Assembly: GCA_022451045.1 (NCBI GenBank)
Contig: JAKUOW010000016.1
Coordinates: 1-41,073, forward strand
Direction of reading: 5' to 3'
DNA length: 41,073 nt
From: Pirellulales bacterium
Lineage (GTDB): Bacteria > Planctomycetota > Planctomycetia > Pirellulales > Pirellulaceae
Shown: one piece after another, positions 34,755-41,073 of the stretch
Position numbering within the stretch: the first letter of the stretch is position 1
Layout of the letters: each line of letters starts with the position of its first letter
Notes under the pieces: model-generated
Told to the model about the DNA's origin: nothing
The model's database searches: none
Seen by the model: only the letters and a program-made list of their open reading frames with translations
Position numbers and translations under genes: made by a program

Positions 34755-35747
34755 CTAGTCGAAGATCTTCATCACCTCTTCATCAGATTGCTGAATGAAC
34801 AGGGTGAACCGCTTATAGAATTCCGCGAGTGACAGCCCCATGTGCTTTTTAAAAGCAGCTGACTTTCCGATTCGTGGAATGTCGAAATACCAATTCTTAA
34901 GTACAGCTACTTCATCCACATTTTGCTCGTGAATCAGGTACGCTGTCGCCCAGGCCCCCATCATGTAGTACACCTGCGGAAACTCACCACTGTCCCAATA
35001 CGATTCGTTATCGAGTTGCCAGTCCTTCGTTTGTTCTAAAAAATCATTTATTCCGGGTCGACCGATATTCCCACCGGATTTCCTTAGGTCATGCATATAT
35101 GCTTTGAAGTCGACAAGTCCCAGATTGTCCATGAATTTAGCTGAGCTGTAGGAGGCCATTCCTTCGGCCATCCAGGAGTTTATGTGCTTATCAGAACTTC
35201 GTTCTTGTTTTGTATCGCAGTGTGCCATTTGAAACACGTGGTGGTACTCGTGCAGTGCACCCCAGGTGTTTTCAATCGGATTGTTTTCACGTTCAGTGGC
35301 GTTGGTCGTTACGTCTTCATATAACACCGGCGGATCCTGCGTCCAAGTAAGGCCGCCTTCCGCCTTACCTTCCAAAACCGCCTTTATTTCCCGCGTTACA
35401 TTTGGCCTGCTCAAAAACTCCTTAATTTGCAGTTCAGCAGGTGTTCTTAAGTCGCGATTGACTCGGCTAATTGCACGTTGGCGGAAGATCTTGCGGACGC
35501 TTTCTTCACTGCCCGGGCCAAGCAGATAGACATAATAAGGCCCATAGTTTCCAAAGTAGTCAATCGCATACCGTAATCCTCGTTGATAGTTTTCAACCAG
35601 AGAACCATCTTTATTCAGTCCGTCGGTGACAAGAATCACAGGCGCGATTGTTGTGGTTCGTTTCTGTTTCTCTTTTGATTCTTCGGTATGTGCTGATTCA
35701 ATAAAACTGCATGTAAGACATAAACAGAGGATCAGTAAAAATCTCAT
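34755..35747 (-). CDS. Secreted HExxH metallopeptidase-like protein
   Basis: An exported protein with signal peptide M-R-F-L-L-I-L-C-L-C-L-T (start ATG 35747). H-E-Y-H-H near residue 167 is the zinc-binding HExxH motif. About 25 residues later W-M-A-E-G-M-A-S-Y supplies a candidate third ligand Glu, the arrangement of gluzincin-type zinc peptidases. The remainder has no named family that I recognise. The track's first codon (35783) would add 12 residues before the signal peptide; neither start has a clear ribosome site. The small ORF at 35788 ends five bases before that upstream codon, so cotranscription is likely. The substrate is unknown. Confidence 0.7.
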   Translation of the reverse strand: MRFLLILCLCLTCSFIESAHTEESKEKQKRTTTIAPVILVTDGLNKDGSLVENYQRGLRYAIDYFGNYGPYYVYLLGPGSEESVRKIFRQRAISRVNRDLRTPAELQIKEFLSRPNVTREIKAVLEGKAEGGLTWTQDPPVLYEDVTTNATERENNPIENTWGALHEYHHVFQMAHCDTKQERSSDKHINSWMAEGMASYSSAKFMDNLGLVDFKAYMHDLRKSGGNIGRPGINDFLEQTKDWQLDNESYWDSGEFPQVYYMMGAWATAYLIHEQNVDEVAVLKNWYFDIPRIGKSAAFKKHMGLSLAEFYKRFTLFIQQSDEEVMKIFD

Positions 35748-35787
35748 ATTCCGAATCTGGTAAAGTGAATCTAAATTAGGCATTGGC

Positions 35788-35898
35788 TTATTTTATATGT
35801 CTGTACTCAATGAGAGGATCACCTTCATCGAGAAGATGCCCCACGGTTTGATCGCCGAAATATTTAATTCCAGCTTCCGGAATTCCATGATAAATCAT
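35788..35898 (-). CDS. Possible 36-residue miniprotein or gene fragment
   Basis: Shorter than the ORF-track cut-off. The reading frame gives M-I-Y-H-G-I-P-E-A-G-I-K-Y-F-G and so on, ending E-Y-R-H-I-K. It is too regular for random sequence and has AAGG six bases before its ATG. A stop codon (TAG) lies in frame two codons before the ATG. It could be a real miniprotein translated ahead of the metallopeptidase gene or the last piece of a lost gene. I do not recognise a family. Confidence 0.4.
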   Translation of the reverse strand: MIYHGIPEAGIKYFGDQTVGHLLDEGDPLIEYRHIK

Positions 35899-35957
35899 TT
35901 GCTAACCTTGGATTCTGTAAGTCTTGCTGCCTTAAATATTACTTGAAAGAGGTCGAC

Positions 35958-36578
35958 ATGAAGTATTTGCAAACCACGCGCAGAAATCTGGATAACCGTA
36001 TCCTTCTGTATCTCTTATTTTGTGTGATTTCTACGGTAACAGCATGCAAAAAACAGGATGCGCAGCAGTTAAGCGCTCCAGCACATCCGTCTGAATCATC
36101 GCAGCATCAAGCAGATATGGAAACGAGCTCAAGTGAAGATGCGAAGGAAGTGGATGTGGTTGAAACCTATACTGGCATCTGCTTGATGGAATCAAGCGAC
36201 CCAGAGGATCCAAGCGAGATTGCGAAACAATTCATCATCTACAATCAATCAGATTTTGAGGGATTTATTAATTCTATTCCGGAAAGCCTACCATCAAGGA
36301 CCAATCCACCTCCAAAGAACGATGACAAGCTTCTTGCAAAACCAAAGTTAGACTTCGAAAAGAACATAGCGATTGTATTACTAAATCCAGACACAGTATC
36401 TTCAATACCAGAAGTACTCTCTATCAGTGAAGATGCCGAGACAAGGTGGATTGAAGTGGAATACCCTGCCAAGCCGATAGGTGAATCATTTCCTTATGGC
36501 ACGGGTACATACAGAATTGCCATTATTCCTTTTTCTGGCGAAAAGAAGAAAACTTATTTCGACATTGATGCTGATTGA
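35958..36578 (+). CDS. Lipoprotein of unknown function
   Basis: A 206-residue exported protein. After a hydrophobic stretch (I-L-L-Y-L-L-F-C-V-I) comes V-T-A-C, a usable lipobox at about residue 30, then a Ser/Glu-rich linker and a beta-rich domain from about residue 65. The ORF track starts at a TTG at 35943; ATG 35958 is much better because AAAGAGG lies five or six bases upstream. No family is recognised. A tRNA-Leu-like remnant follows it in the next gap. It faces away from the metallopeptidase gene, so the two share a short divergent promoter region. Confidence 0.65.
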   Translation: MKYLQTTRRNLDNRILLYLLFCVISTVTACKKQDAQQLSAPAHPSESSQHQADMETSSSEDAKEVDVVETYTGICLMESSDPEDPSEIAKQFIIYNQSDFEGFINSIPESLPSRTNPPPKNDDKLLAKPKLDFEKNIAIVLLNPDTVSSIPEVLSISEDAETRWIEVEYPAKPIGESFPYGTGTYRIAIIPFSGEKKKTYFDIDAD

Positions 36579-36691
36579 AATACGACTTTTAAGCTACGGC
36601 AGTGCAATGGCCATACGGTTTGCGTTTTCTTGAGTCGAACTATCTTCAACGGTTGATTCTTAACATTCTATAAAGGTCAGACCCTGGATTC

Positions 36692-36760
36692 TGGTGTGCG
36701 GAACTGGCAGATAGACCAGATTTAGGTTCTACGTGATATGAACTGGTCTTCGAAACGCTG
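36692..36760 (+). pseudogene. tRNA-Leu(TAG)-like remnant
   Basis: G-C-G-G-A-A-C-T-G-G-C-A-G, the D-arm signature of tRNA-Leu, is followed by C-C-A-G-A-T-T-T-A-G-G-T, an anticodon-loop-like sequence with TAG at 36723-36725. The acceptor stem and T-arm do not form, and the anticodon stem pairs at only three of five positions, so this is not a working tRNA. It shares about two thirds of its bases, over roughly 70 positions, with the remnant at 38382. The alternative hairpin GACCAG/CTGGTC (36714-36719 and 36743-36748) is perfect. Confidence 0.6.
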
Positions 36761-36762
36761 AC

Positions 36763-38133
36763 TTAGAATTTCAGCGACATCTGCGTGTAGAAGAATCGGG
36801 CATCACCTGCATATGGTGCGCCGGCCGTCGTGTCGTAGTATCTGCCAGCGAAGAAATGCGAATACCCAAACTGGAACTTCAGTCGATCACTGAATGTATA
36901 GGTTGCCAGCAGGTCAATTTCATGTCCTAGGTCGCTACTGCCAGAAGTGTTTGCACCAAGTCCTGCAAAAGCAGTCATGTTCGTGTTGTATGGCACATCT
37001 GCGCTATTGGCGAGACTGAAATAGTGATAGTGGACTCGCATTTCAAGAGACTCTGTTGGTTGGTAATTCCAACGTACATTGAGGTCGTTCAGGTTGCGTC
37101 TTCCAAATAGATCCATATATCCAAGATGGCGGTGTGCGCGGGGGAAGTAATGATGGAAGCCATTTCCAGGAGTATCACTCCCTGAGGCCCATTCGTAGTA
37201 AACCCAGAGTTCGCCAGGTAGCTGCCCTTGTAAGTCTTTTCCTAGACCGACGACCGTGAATCCTGCAAGGTGATCAGTCTGGTCGGGATTTCTACCAAGC
37301 TGGACAGCGCCTTCGAATTCGTAAAGGAATTCATCACGTGCGCCTTTCCACTGGGTACCAAGGGTGTCATATCGAGCATCGACTCGATCCAGCTCTAAAG
37401 TCAACCAGTAATAATCACGGATGGTGCCTTCATCGACATGCCGATGTGCATTGATACCGTATAGGCGGGTGTCAGTATTCGTTTTGTTGTAATCATGAGT
37501 CCGCATCGATAACGTATGGAGATAATAAGCATCGTAGTCGAAGTGCTCACCGGCAAGTGTCGCCTGCAATCCATCAAAGGCTCGGCGGGTATTGGCCCAC
37601 TCACCCATGCCGGCAAAACGTGTTGACCCAATATCAAGCGAACGTCTTCCCAGCTTCACTTGCAGCTGATCAGTAATAGCGATGTCAGCGTAGCCTTGAT
37701 GCAGGTTTAAGCGATCAACTTCATTACCACGTGGTGTAAAGTTTTCGTGGTTGCTTTCGGCATCAAGAATCTCAACGTACACACCGACTCGTTCATTAAC
37801 GGTAGCATCCATCCACAGTCGTGTGCGGTACAAAAGGAAGTTATCGTCGGTGCCGGTTAGGCCTAGACCATTAGCTAATGTTGGTGAAGGCCGATGATTA
37901 CTCTCATTGTGGAAACGCATGCGGTATTCACCGCCGAAGTCAAAGTTGCGGATCGCTGCATCAGGCTCTTTTTGACGGATTGCGAGGGCGCTTTTGTCCA
38001 GCAATCTCAGTCGATCAGCTTCTTGATTTACAACGAAGTTCTGTTCGGTAGCGTTTTCCTGAGCCAGGCAGGGGAGTGACGCACATAGTGCCAGCATCCA
38101 GACGGTAAGTAATAACATTCGACAACAGCGCAT
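36763..38133 (-). CDS. Alginate-export-like outer-membrane porin
   Basis: A 456-residue beta-barrel protein with a signal peptide (about 1-24) and a long series of alternating polar and aromatic strands, ending in the outer-membrane signature phenylalanine (Q-M-S-L-K-F). The barrel pattern and motifs such as F-D-F-G-G-E-Y-R-M-R, V-K-L-G-R-R-S-L-D-I-G and F-D-G-L-Q-A resemble the AlgE/alginate-export family, whose members pass anionic polysaccharides or other solutes. A short coiled region lies between the signal and the barrel. Start ATG has AGGAG ten bases upstream. It is monocistronic; the tRNA-Leu(TAG)-like remnant lies just beyond its stop. The solute is unknown. Confidence 0.82.
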   Translation of the reverse strand: MRCCRMLLLTVWMLALCASLPCLAQENATEQNFVVNQEADRLRLLDKSALAIRQKEPDAAIRNFDFGGEYRMRFHNESNHRPSPTLANGLGLTGTDDNFLLYRTRLWMDATVNERVGVYVEILDAESNHENFTPRGNEVDRLNLHQGYADIAITDQLQVKLGRRSLDIGSTRFAGMGEWANTRRAFDGLQATLAGEHFDYDAYYLHTLSMRTHDYNKTNTDTRLYGINAHRHVDEGTIRDYYWLTLELDRVDARYDTLGTQWKGARDEFLYEFEGAVQLGRNPDQTDHLAGFTVVGLGKDLQGQLPGELWVYYEWASGSDTPGNGFHHYFPRAHRHLGYMDLFGRRNLNDLNVRWNYQPTESLEMRVHYHYFSLANSADVPYNTNMTAFAGLGANTSGSSDLGHEIDLLATYTFSDRLKFQFGYSHFFAGRYYDTTAGAPYAGDARFFYTQMSLKF

Positions 38134-38257
38134 ACACCAATTTCTCCTAAACTAGGTATCGGCTGCGAAAGTGTGAAAACTATATTTAGACGCGTGGCCT
38201 AAACAAAGAATCGGCTTAACGGTTCTTCTTGCGAAAATGATTCAAGTTCACGTGGGA

Positions 38258-38400
38258 TAGCCGATTGAGATCGGTATTTGTACCGATGATGTCAGGATGC
38301 TGTTGGTAAACACATTCTTGTGTTTCACCCATTCACAATGGTTCGTTTTTAGCCTATTTTTAATGCGTTAAGCCAACACAAGCGGGTGTGGCGGAACTGG
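38258..38400 (+). repeat. 143-bp direct repeat, left copy
   Basis: Identical to 40931-41073 except for one base (T at 38323, G at 40996). It includes a hairpin (ATCGGTA-tttg-TACCGAT), an AT-rich stretch that could be a promoter, and the first 19 bases of a tRNA-Leu gene. The copies are 2673 bases apart. The match starts sharply at 38258 and, on the right copy, continues to the window end, so the true repeat may be longer. Confidence 0.98.
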
Positions 38401-38460
38401 CAGACGCGATAGATTCAGGTTCTGTGTCGTATGAATCTGACCTCTCAACACTCATGGAAA
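38382..38460 (+). pseudogene. tRNA-Leu(CAG) gene broken after the anticodon arm
   Basis: The 5' half is a good tRNA-Leu: acceptor strand G-C-G-G-G-T-G, D-arm G-C-G-G-A-A-C-T-G-G-C-A-G-A-C-G-C, and a five-pair anticodon stem ATAGA/TCTGT around loop TTCAGGT (anticodon CAG at 38416-38418). After the anticodon arm no T-arm is found, and no 3' strand completes the acceptor stem (five of seven pairs at best, no CCA). So the gene is truncated or degenerate. AGATTCA (38411-38417) instead pairs perfectly with TGAATCT (38432-38438). The upstream flank is the 143-bp repeat. Confidence 0.75.
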
Positions 38461-38845
38461 ATACACCCAATCAAGCGGTTTATTAGTTGTTCTTTCTTGT
38501 TAGTCACTCGATCACGTGACTTGCCCATCTCATTCGTGATGCGATAGTAGCCAGACGTAGCCAAGGATTGTTGGGTAGGGTGGCATTTTATCTCGTAACT
38601 GGTAGGGAACCTACTTTGGCATGAGACGTGAGGTAGTTCAGGAGCAACGTCTTGGTTGTGTGTTGTCGCTTTTCGTTCGTTGTTGATAACGTGTTGGCTT
38701 GTTTCAGTTTGAAGGTCTTTTTAACTAAGAAAAAAGGCCGTTACTAAAACGACAGAAGCAAAGTACATTCGGCAAGGCAAGTTTGATTCTATAATGAGAC
38801 ACATCAATCCGTGGGCAAACTCATTTTTCACAAGAGTCTAAAGTA
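38461..38845. other. Intergenic region inside the repeat-bounded segment
   Basis: Nearly 400 bases without a convincing gene. GGTCTTTTT with AAAAAGGCC forms a nine-pair hairpin near 38715-38742, and GTAGG-gaa-CCTAC is another short one near 38606. There is no clear T-run, so neither is called a terminator. Confidence 0.35.
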
Positions 38846-39595
38846 ATGCGTATCCTTCTAACTCTCTTGCTGCTATTCATCTCAACTGCTTGCTTTGCCG
38901 CCCCCATTAAAGTTGCCGTGTTTGATGGGGATGGAGTTGGCAAGAGTTGTGCAAACTTAATTAGTACGCTCACTGAACCTGAAAATGCTGATATCAAACT
39001 TACGCGTATCACGACGCAGGAAATTTTAGATGGCCAGTTATCAGAGATCGATGTTTTAATCCATTCCGGTGGAAGTGGTAGTAAGCAGGGAAATGATCTT
39101 GGCGAGGATGGCCGCAAGATGATCCGTCAGTATATCGAGCAGGGAGGCGGTTTTCTTGGAATCTGTGCCGGCGCTTACCTGGCAACCAATGACTATACCT
39201 GGTCACTAAACCTAATTGACGCCAAGGTTCTGGACCGAAAACACTGGGCTCGTGGCACTGGCACTGTACAACTGGAACTCTCACCTTCAGGAAAGAAGTT
39301 TTTTCAGTTTAAGAAATCGACTCTAGACATCTATTACGGGCAGGGACCGTTGCTCGTCCGAAGGGAATGGGATGACCCTAAGATTCCGAATTATGAAAGC
39401 CTCGCAATTTATTCTTCGGAAATTGCTAAGAACGGAGCTCCAAGTGGCATCATGAAAGGAACCTCTGCCGCTGTTCGTTGCAAGTACGGAAAAGGAAAAG
39501 TCTTTTGCTTTAGTGCTCATCCCGAACTTACGGACGGTCTGCATCACTTCATCCCCAGGGTTGTTAACTGGTTAGCCGACGATGAAACAAAATAA
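38846..39595 (+). CDS. Exported BPL_N / class I glutamine-amidotransferase-like protein
   Basis: A 249-residue protein with a clear signal peptide (L-L-T-L-L-L-L-F-I-S-T-A-C-F-A), so it acts outside the cytoplasm. The body is a class I glutamine-amidotransferase-like fold of the type found at the N-terminus of fungal biotin-protein ligases (BPL_N). G-G-G-F-L-G-I-C-A-G-A-Y-L-A near 105-118 contains the nucleophile-position Cys, and S-A-H-P-E-L near 225 the His (and Glu) of the usual triad. No ligase domain follows. The function of secreted stand-alone BPL_N proteins is not known. It is the first of two genes between the direct repeats. Confidence 0.82.
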   Translation: MRILLTLLLLFISTACFAAPIKVAVFDGDGVGKSCANLISTLTEPENADIKLTRITTQEILDGQLSEIDVLIHSGGSGSKQGNDLGEDGRKMIRQYIEQGGGFLGICAGAYLATNDYTWSLNLIDAKVLDRKHWARGTGTVQLELSPSGKKFFQFKKSTLDIYYGQGPLLVRREWDDPKIPNYESLAIYSSEIAKNGAPSGIMKGTSAAVRCKYGKGKVFCFSAHPELTDGLHHFIPRVVNWLADDETK

Positions 39596-39728
39596 TTTGA
39601 AAGTGAATTTCCTCAATATGAAGTCTTATTATTTACTCTGTTTCTTCCTCACAACCTGCCAACCTAGCATTTCCTATATATTGTTCATCAACTAACCATC
39701 TCCCAAGGTAGTTTTTAGGCATCCCATT

Positions 39729-40850
39729 ATGCAACATATTTACGGTATCTCTACAATTAAAGAATTGCAAAGTTTTGATCCGATGGACTCTACGCAATTA
39801 CGTGTTGCTGGATATTTCAAGCCGGGGGATGGTGGCGGCGGTGATTTTTATTGGCAAGAAGATGCAACCGAGGATCCTGATAACGGGTTGGTTTTCCGGT
39901 CTCGTTCGCGCCAGCATGGCCGTTGGCGTCGTATCCTTTCTGGTGTCCAAGATATTCGTTTCTTTGGAGCTTTCTCTGCCTCAGGTGATGTAAGCAAACA
40001 GTTTCAATCGGCACTTAATGCATGTAAGCAGGGCGGAAGTCTTTACATCCCTAGCGGCCACTATACAATCAGTCGCCCGCTCGAAGTCTATCAAGGTACT
40101 TCGATAACCGGCGATGGGTTACTTTCAGAAATTCACTATTATGGAGAACGCGGAACGGCGTGCTGGAATGCTGCTCAACGTTCACCCTCGACGTCGATGT
40201 CATTCCGTCGGCTGAATACGTTAGTACACAATCAACATACGTATGCTTTCCGGCTTACAGGCATGAGCTATAGTCGATTCGATTCACTTTTCGTTCATTT
40301 AAGAGCCGTAAACACCTCGGCCTATTATGGACCTTCCAATGGCGAGTCACCTTATTACAACGTTTTTATTAATTGCCATGCGTCAGGACCGGGCAGCGAT
40401 TCCAATGGGTGCGTAGGCTTTGACTGGGGTGCTCATGACGACGGAGATTTGGCTCCAAACGCGAATCAGGTTTTTGGAGGGCATATTAATAGTGTCGATA
40501 TTGCCGTAAGGTGCCAGGGGACAGGGAATATTTTCCATGGCCAGGTTTTTGAAATGGTAAATGTAGGATACGAATTCGACTTGCCAGCAAAACGATATAC
40601 TGCCGTCCAACAGGGGATCTCCAATGATGTTTTTGGTTTATATAGCGAATATGCCAAGATCGTATTCCATCAAAAGCATCCAACTTGTTATTTCGTGGCG
40701 CAGACGAGCATGGTTACCGGGCATGACAAAATGCTGGAAGCAAAGAGCAAAGACAATTGCGTGCTGCTTAGCAGTCACTCCGGACAATTGCCAATGAACC
40801 GTAGTTTTTTCCAAAAGGCTGTCGAGTTTAACCCTCTGGAATTCGACTAA
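39729..40850 (+). CDS. Right-handed beta-helix protein resembling phage tailspike/pectate-lyase superfamily
   Basis: A 373-residue protein. The opening module contains Y-F-K-P-G-D-G-G-G-G-D-F-Y-W, a glycine-rich motif that from memory is typical of tailspike and pectate-lyase-superfamily proteins just before a right-handed beta-helix. The helix section follows with G-G-S-L-Y-I-P-S-G-H-Y-T-I and I-T-G-D-G, the standard first turns, then about ten irregular turns. No signal peptide is visible and no clear ribosome site precedes the ATG. Catalytic residues cannot be assigned, so enzymatic activity is uncertain. It is the second gene of the repeat-bounded segment; a phage-related origin is an inference from family resemblance. 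Confidence 0.7.
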   Translation: MQHIYGISTIKELQSFDPMDSTQLRVAGYFKPGDGGGGDFYWQEDATEDPDNGLVFRSRSRQHGRWRRILSGVQDIRFFGAFSASGDVSKQFQSALNACKQGGSLYIPSGHYTISRPLEVYQGTSITGDGLLSEIHYYGERGTACWNAAQRSPSTSMSFRRLNTLVHNQHTYAFRLTGMSYSRFDSLFVHLRAVNTSAYYGPSNGESPYYNVFINCHASGPGSDSNGCVGFDWGAHDDGDLAPNANQVFGGHINSVDIAVRCQGTGNIFHGQVFEMVNVGYEFDLPAKRYTAVQQGISNDVFGLYSEYAKIVFHQKHPTCYFVAQTSMVTGHDKMLEAKSKDNCVLLSSHSGQLPMNRSFFQKAVEFNPLEFD

Positions 40851-40930
40851 TCACCGTCGACTCACAGTATTGTCAGGCGACGAGTGGAGACTTCATTCTT
40901 GCCACTTTTCTGTGCAGCCTACTTCACAAG

Positions 40931-41073
40931 TAGCCGATTGAGATCGGTATTTGTACCGATGATGTCAGGATGCTGTTGGTAAACACATTCTTGTGGTTCA
41001 CCCATTCACAATGGTTCGTTTTTAGCCTATTTTTAATGCGTTAAGCCAACACAAGCGGGTGTGGCGGAACTGG
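40931..41073 (+). repeat. 143-bp direct repeat, right copy, reaching into a tRNA-Leu gene cut by the window end
   Basis: Matches 38258-38400 with one substitution and runs to the last base. The last 19 bases (41055-41073) are the beginning of a tRNA-Leu gene (GCGGGTGTGGCGGAACTGG). Whether this copy belongs to an intact tRNA cannot be seen. Confidence 0.97.

Larger units (their letters stand above)
38401..40930. mobile_element. Putative inserted or duplicated segment between direct repeats
   Basis: The segment between the two 143-bp repeats carries two genes on the plus strand (BPL_N-like and tailspike-like). The repeats end in the 5' half of tRNA-Leu, a common integration target, so the segment looks like an insertion or a duplication by recombination. 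There is no integrase, transposase or terminal inverted repeat, and base composition does not look different by eye. Alternatives are plain duplication of the tRNA upstream region, or assembly error. Confidence 0.35.

Noticed and set aside
38382-38480. Complete tRNA-Leu gene
   Set aside because: There is no T-arm and the acceptor stem does not close, so only the 5' half is tRNA-like.

Overview
The window looks like a chromosomal contig from a planctomycete, most likely Pirellulales-like. This rests on gene content: an LEPR-XLL-type surface protein, a secreted PQQ-like propeller protein opening with the D-W-P-x-x-x-G-P signature, a formylglycine sulfatase, a NIPSNAP pair, a secreted ADP-ribosylglycohydrolase-like protein and a free-standing RNA polymerase alpha-CTD protein. 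No ribosomal RNA or complete tRNA was seen. Base composition looks even and moderate by eye, and starts are often GTG or carry weak Shine-Dalgarno sites.

Layout. 0.3-2.4 kb: a PQQ-like propeller gene (minus), a hairpin-rich gap and the orphan alpha-CTD gene with a strong terminator. 2.5-11.1 kb: a plus-strand repair run, uvrD/pcrA, an Old Yellow Enzyme-like reductase, mfd and a parvulin-type chaperone. 11.4-17 kb: citrate synthase, then a seven-bladed WD40 protein placed 1 base ahead of a roughly 1000-residue LEPR-XLL surface protein with SdrD-B-like and FG-GAP/EF-hand-like repeats. 17-24.5 kb: mostly minus-strand housekeeping genes (coiled-coil miniprotein, CopD-like membrane protein, cca, SDR epimerase, dinB, tandem NIPSNAP), a rhodanese, a decayed gene fragment and a DUF3179 lipoprotein. 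24.7-31.5 kb: carbohydrate genes (sulfatase, ADP-ribosylglycohydrolase-like, GH32-like) next to a PfkB kinase and a divergent aldolase-like barrel. 31.6-38.1 kb: M19 dipeptidase and isoaspartyl peptidase, lipoproteins, an HExxH protein and an alginate-export-like porin. 38.2-41.1 kb: a two-gene segment bracketed by a 143-bp direct repeat that runs into the 5' end of a tRNA-Leu gene.

The most striking observation is the DUF3179 lipoprotein at 21523-22479. The ORF track splits it in two, but both halves are in one frame, separated by a single TGA. That TGA sits exactly where the family has the first Cys of its CxxC motif, giving U-H-L-C, and small hairpins follow it at a distance that suits a bacterial SECIS element. 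I interpret it as a selenoprotein with a UxxC redox motif; a recent nonsense mutation or base error is the alternative.

The second unusual area is the right end. A 143-bp repeat with one mismatch flanks a 2.5-kb segment carrying a BPL_N/glutamine-amidotransferase-like protein and a phage-tailspike-like beta-helix protein. The left copy continues into a tRNA-Leu(CAG) gene that decays after the anticodon arm. A related tRNA-Leu(TAG)-like remnant lies 1.7 kb further left. This suggests repeated insertion or duplication at tRNA-Leu genes, though no integrase is visible. The window ends exactly 77 bases after the only mismatch in the repeat, which suggests the sequence stops at an assembly-graph junction.
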